A DNA stretch of 6,115 nt from CAJUOR01 sp964596105 (GTDB lineage: Bacteria > Bacillota_I > Bacilli_A > Erysipelotrichales > Coprobacillaceae): NCBI GenBank assembly GCA_964596105.1, contig CAZQRT010000069.1, positions 1 to 6,115 on the forward strand, read 5' to 3'. How positions within the stretch are numbered: position 1 is the first letter of the stretch; each line of letters starts with the position of its first letter. Of this stretch, positions 5,327-6,115 are shown in pieces. The notes under the pieces were generated by a model, which had not been told where the DNA came from, did no database searches, and saw only the letters and a list, made by a program, of their open reading frames with translations. Both the position numbers and the translations under genes were made by a program.

Positions 5327-6115
5327 ATGCGTCTGGGTTGGGTTACCAGCAAATATTCCACGACTTACCGGGCTGTCAAAACGATTCGTGTCAACGGCAA
5401 AAACAAGACGATAATTGTGAAATCATTCGGCTCGGAAAAATATATCTGTGAAACCTACGGGGTTACGGATGCCAAGGCCTGGGCCAAGGAGCAGGTACGG
5501 CTCATGAATGAGGCGGAAAAGGAAAAATCCGCTACTTTCAGCATTGAACTTTGTTCCGGTAAAGATCTGCCCCTGGAAGAACAGCGGAGTTTCAACGGCG
5601 GTTATCTCTTTCTTCAGGCGGTTTATCATGAGCTTGGCCTTCACAAGATATGCCGGGCTATTTCTTCCCGGCATGAATTAAAATACGATTTGAACCGTGT
5701 GATGTCGAGACTCATTTATACCAGGATTCTCTTTCCTTTTTCAAAAAAGAGCTGTTTTGAGGATGCGCAACGTTTCCTGGAAAAGCCTAGCTTTGAACAA
5801 GATGATATTTGTGATGCTATTTCTGTCATTGCTGAGGAATCGGATTATATTCAAAGCCGTCTGTTTAAGAACAGCAGCGCTGTTTTCAAAAGGAAAACAG
5901 ATACAGTTTATTATGACGTTATGAACTTTGGTTTTGAGAATGAACAGGTAGGGATAGAACTGTTCATGGATGCGGAGGGAATCCCAATAGCCTTTTTCCC
6001 AAACAGTGAAGAAGAGCAGAATTCTATGATTTCCTTGGCGAACAAAATAATCAGGAACTTTGACAGGTCTAAATTTGTCGTCTGTACAGCGAACAATAAT
6101 TTCAATACGGATGAC
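5327..6115 (+). CDS. IS1634-like (IS4 superfamily) transposase-derived protein, N-terminal part, probably catalytically defective
   Basis: An open frame of 263 codons runs from the ATG at 5327-5329 to the right edge; the C-terminus is not seen. GAGGTGA gives a strong ribosome site and a good promoter precedes it. The protein has the layout of IS1634-like transposases common in Bacillota: RLGWVTSKYSTTY and VNGKNKTIIVKSFG (2-35), WAKEQV (52-57), QRSFNGGYLFLQAVYHELGL (86-105), NRVMSRLIYTRILFP (123-137), the first catalytic Asp in YYDVMNFGFE (195-204), GIELFMDAEGIPIAF (209-223) and SKFVVCT (248-254). From memory of the family, a linker of about 20 residues rich in KEHRPNPIV-type sequence should follow FE and is missing after Q207. 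The second catalytic Asp normally follows VVCT, but here T254 is followed by ANNNFN. Both gaps keep the frame. The second half is visibly more AT-rich than glmM. It could be a decaying copy, a non-autonomous element or a repurposed transposase; the terminal repeats cannot be seen. Confidence 0.78.
   Translation, partial: MRLGWVTSKYSTTYRAVKTIRVNGKNKTIIVKSFGSEKYICETYGVTDAKAWAKEQVRLMNEAEKEKSATFSIELCSGKDLPLEEQRSFNGGYLFLQAVYHELGLHKICRAISSRHELKYDLNRVMSRLIYTRILFPFSKKSCFEDAQRFLEKPSFEQDDICDAISVIAEESDYIQSRLFKNSSAVFKRKTDTVYYDVMNFGFENEQVGIELFMDAEGIPIAFFPNSEEEQNSMISLANKIIRNFDRSKFVVCTANNNFNTDD

Noticed and set aside
5423..5674. Minus-strand frame of 83 codons, and a similar one at 5911-6105.
   Set aside because: Both are antisense to the transposase-like gene, which has family motifs, a promoter and a ribosome site; these frames have none.
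1..6115. Search for tRNA, rRNA, CRISPR arrays, riboswitches, and toxin-antitoxin or defence modules.
   Set aside because: No repeat-spacer pattern, cloverleaf, structured leader or recognisable defence or toxin protein was seen. The leaders are too short for riboswitches.

Overview
The window looks like chromosomal DNA of a low-to-mid GC Gram-positive bacterium (Bacillota). The evidence is strong Shine-Dalgarno sites (AAGGAG, GAGGTGA), TG-extended -10 promoters, a LytR-CpsA-Psr type envelope protein beside a VanZ-like gene, and an M29 aminopeptidase. My best guess is the Erysipelotrichales or a neighbouring group, from the general look of the proteins. That placement is an inference and not a strong one.

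Layout: (a) 1-913, minus strand: a VanZ-like membrane protein followed 15 nt later by the start of a probable LCP-family cell-wall protein that leaves the window on the left. (b) 914-1024: a divergent promoter region. (c) 1025-1939, plus strand: a ROK-family sugar kinase of the zinc-motif-less, beta-glucoside-kinase-like kind. It converges on (d) 1959-3188, minus strand: an M29 metallo-aminopeptidase, and one bidirectional terminator separates the two. (e) 3258-3785, minus: KptA, an RNA 2'-phosphotransferase. (f) 3816-5165, minus: GlmM phosphoglucosamine mutase, ending in a terminator that begins in its own stop codon and sits just before kptA. (g) 5181-5326: a second divergent promoter region. 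(h) 5327 to the right edge, plus strand: the first 263 codons of an IS1634-like (IS4 superfamily) transposase-derived reading frame, open but apparently missing a conserved linker and the second catalytic aspartate.

Most genes are housekeeping or cell-envelope genes: GlmM supplies glucosamine-1-phosphate for peptidoglycan, LCP proteins attach polymers to peptidoglycan, and VanZ-like proteins are associated with glycopeptide tolerance. The sugar kinase and aminopeptidase are catabolic. They do not form one obvious pathway. I see no tRNA, rRNA, CRISPR array or riboswitch, and no convincing new multi-gene system. The points most worth checking are the open but catalytically defective transposase frame, kptA lying behind a terminator with no Shine-Dalgarno site, a Tyr-to-Phe change at a metal-site position in the aminopeptidase, and a recurring architecture of extended -10 promoters with very short leaders.
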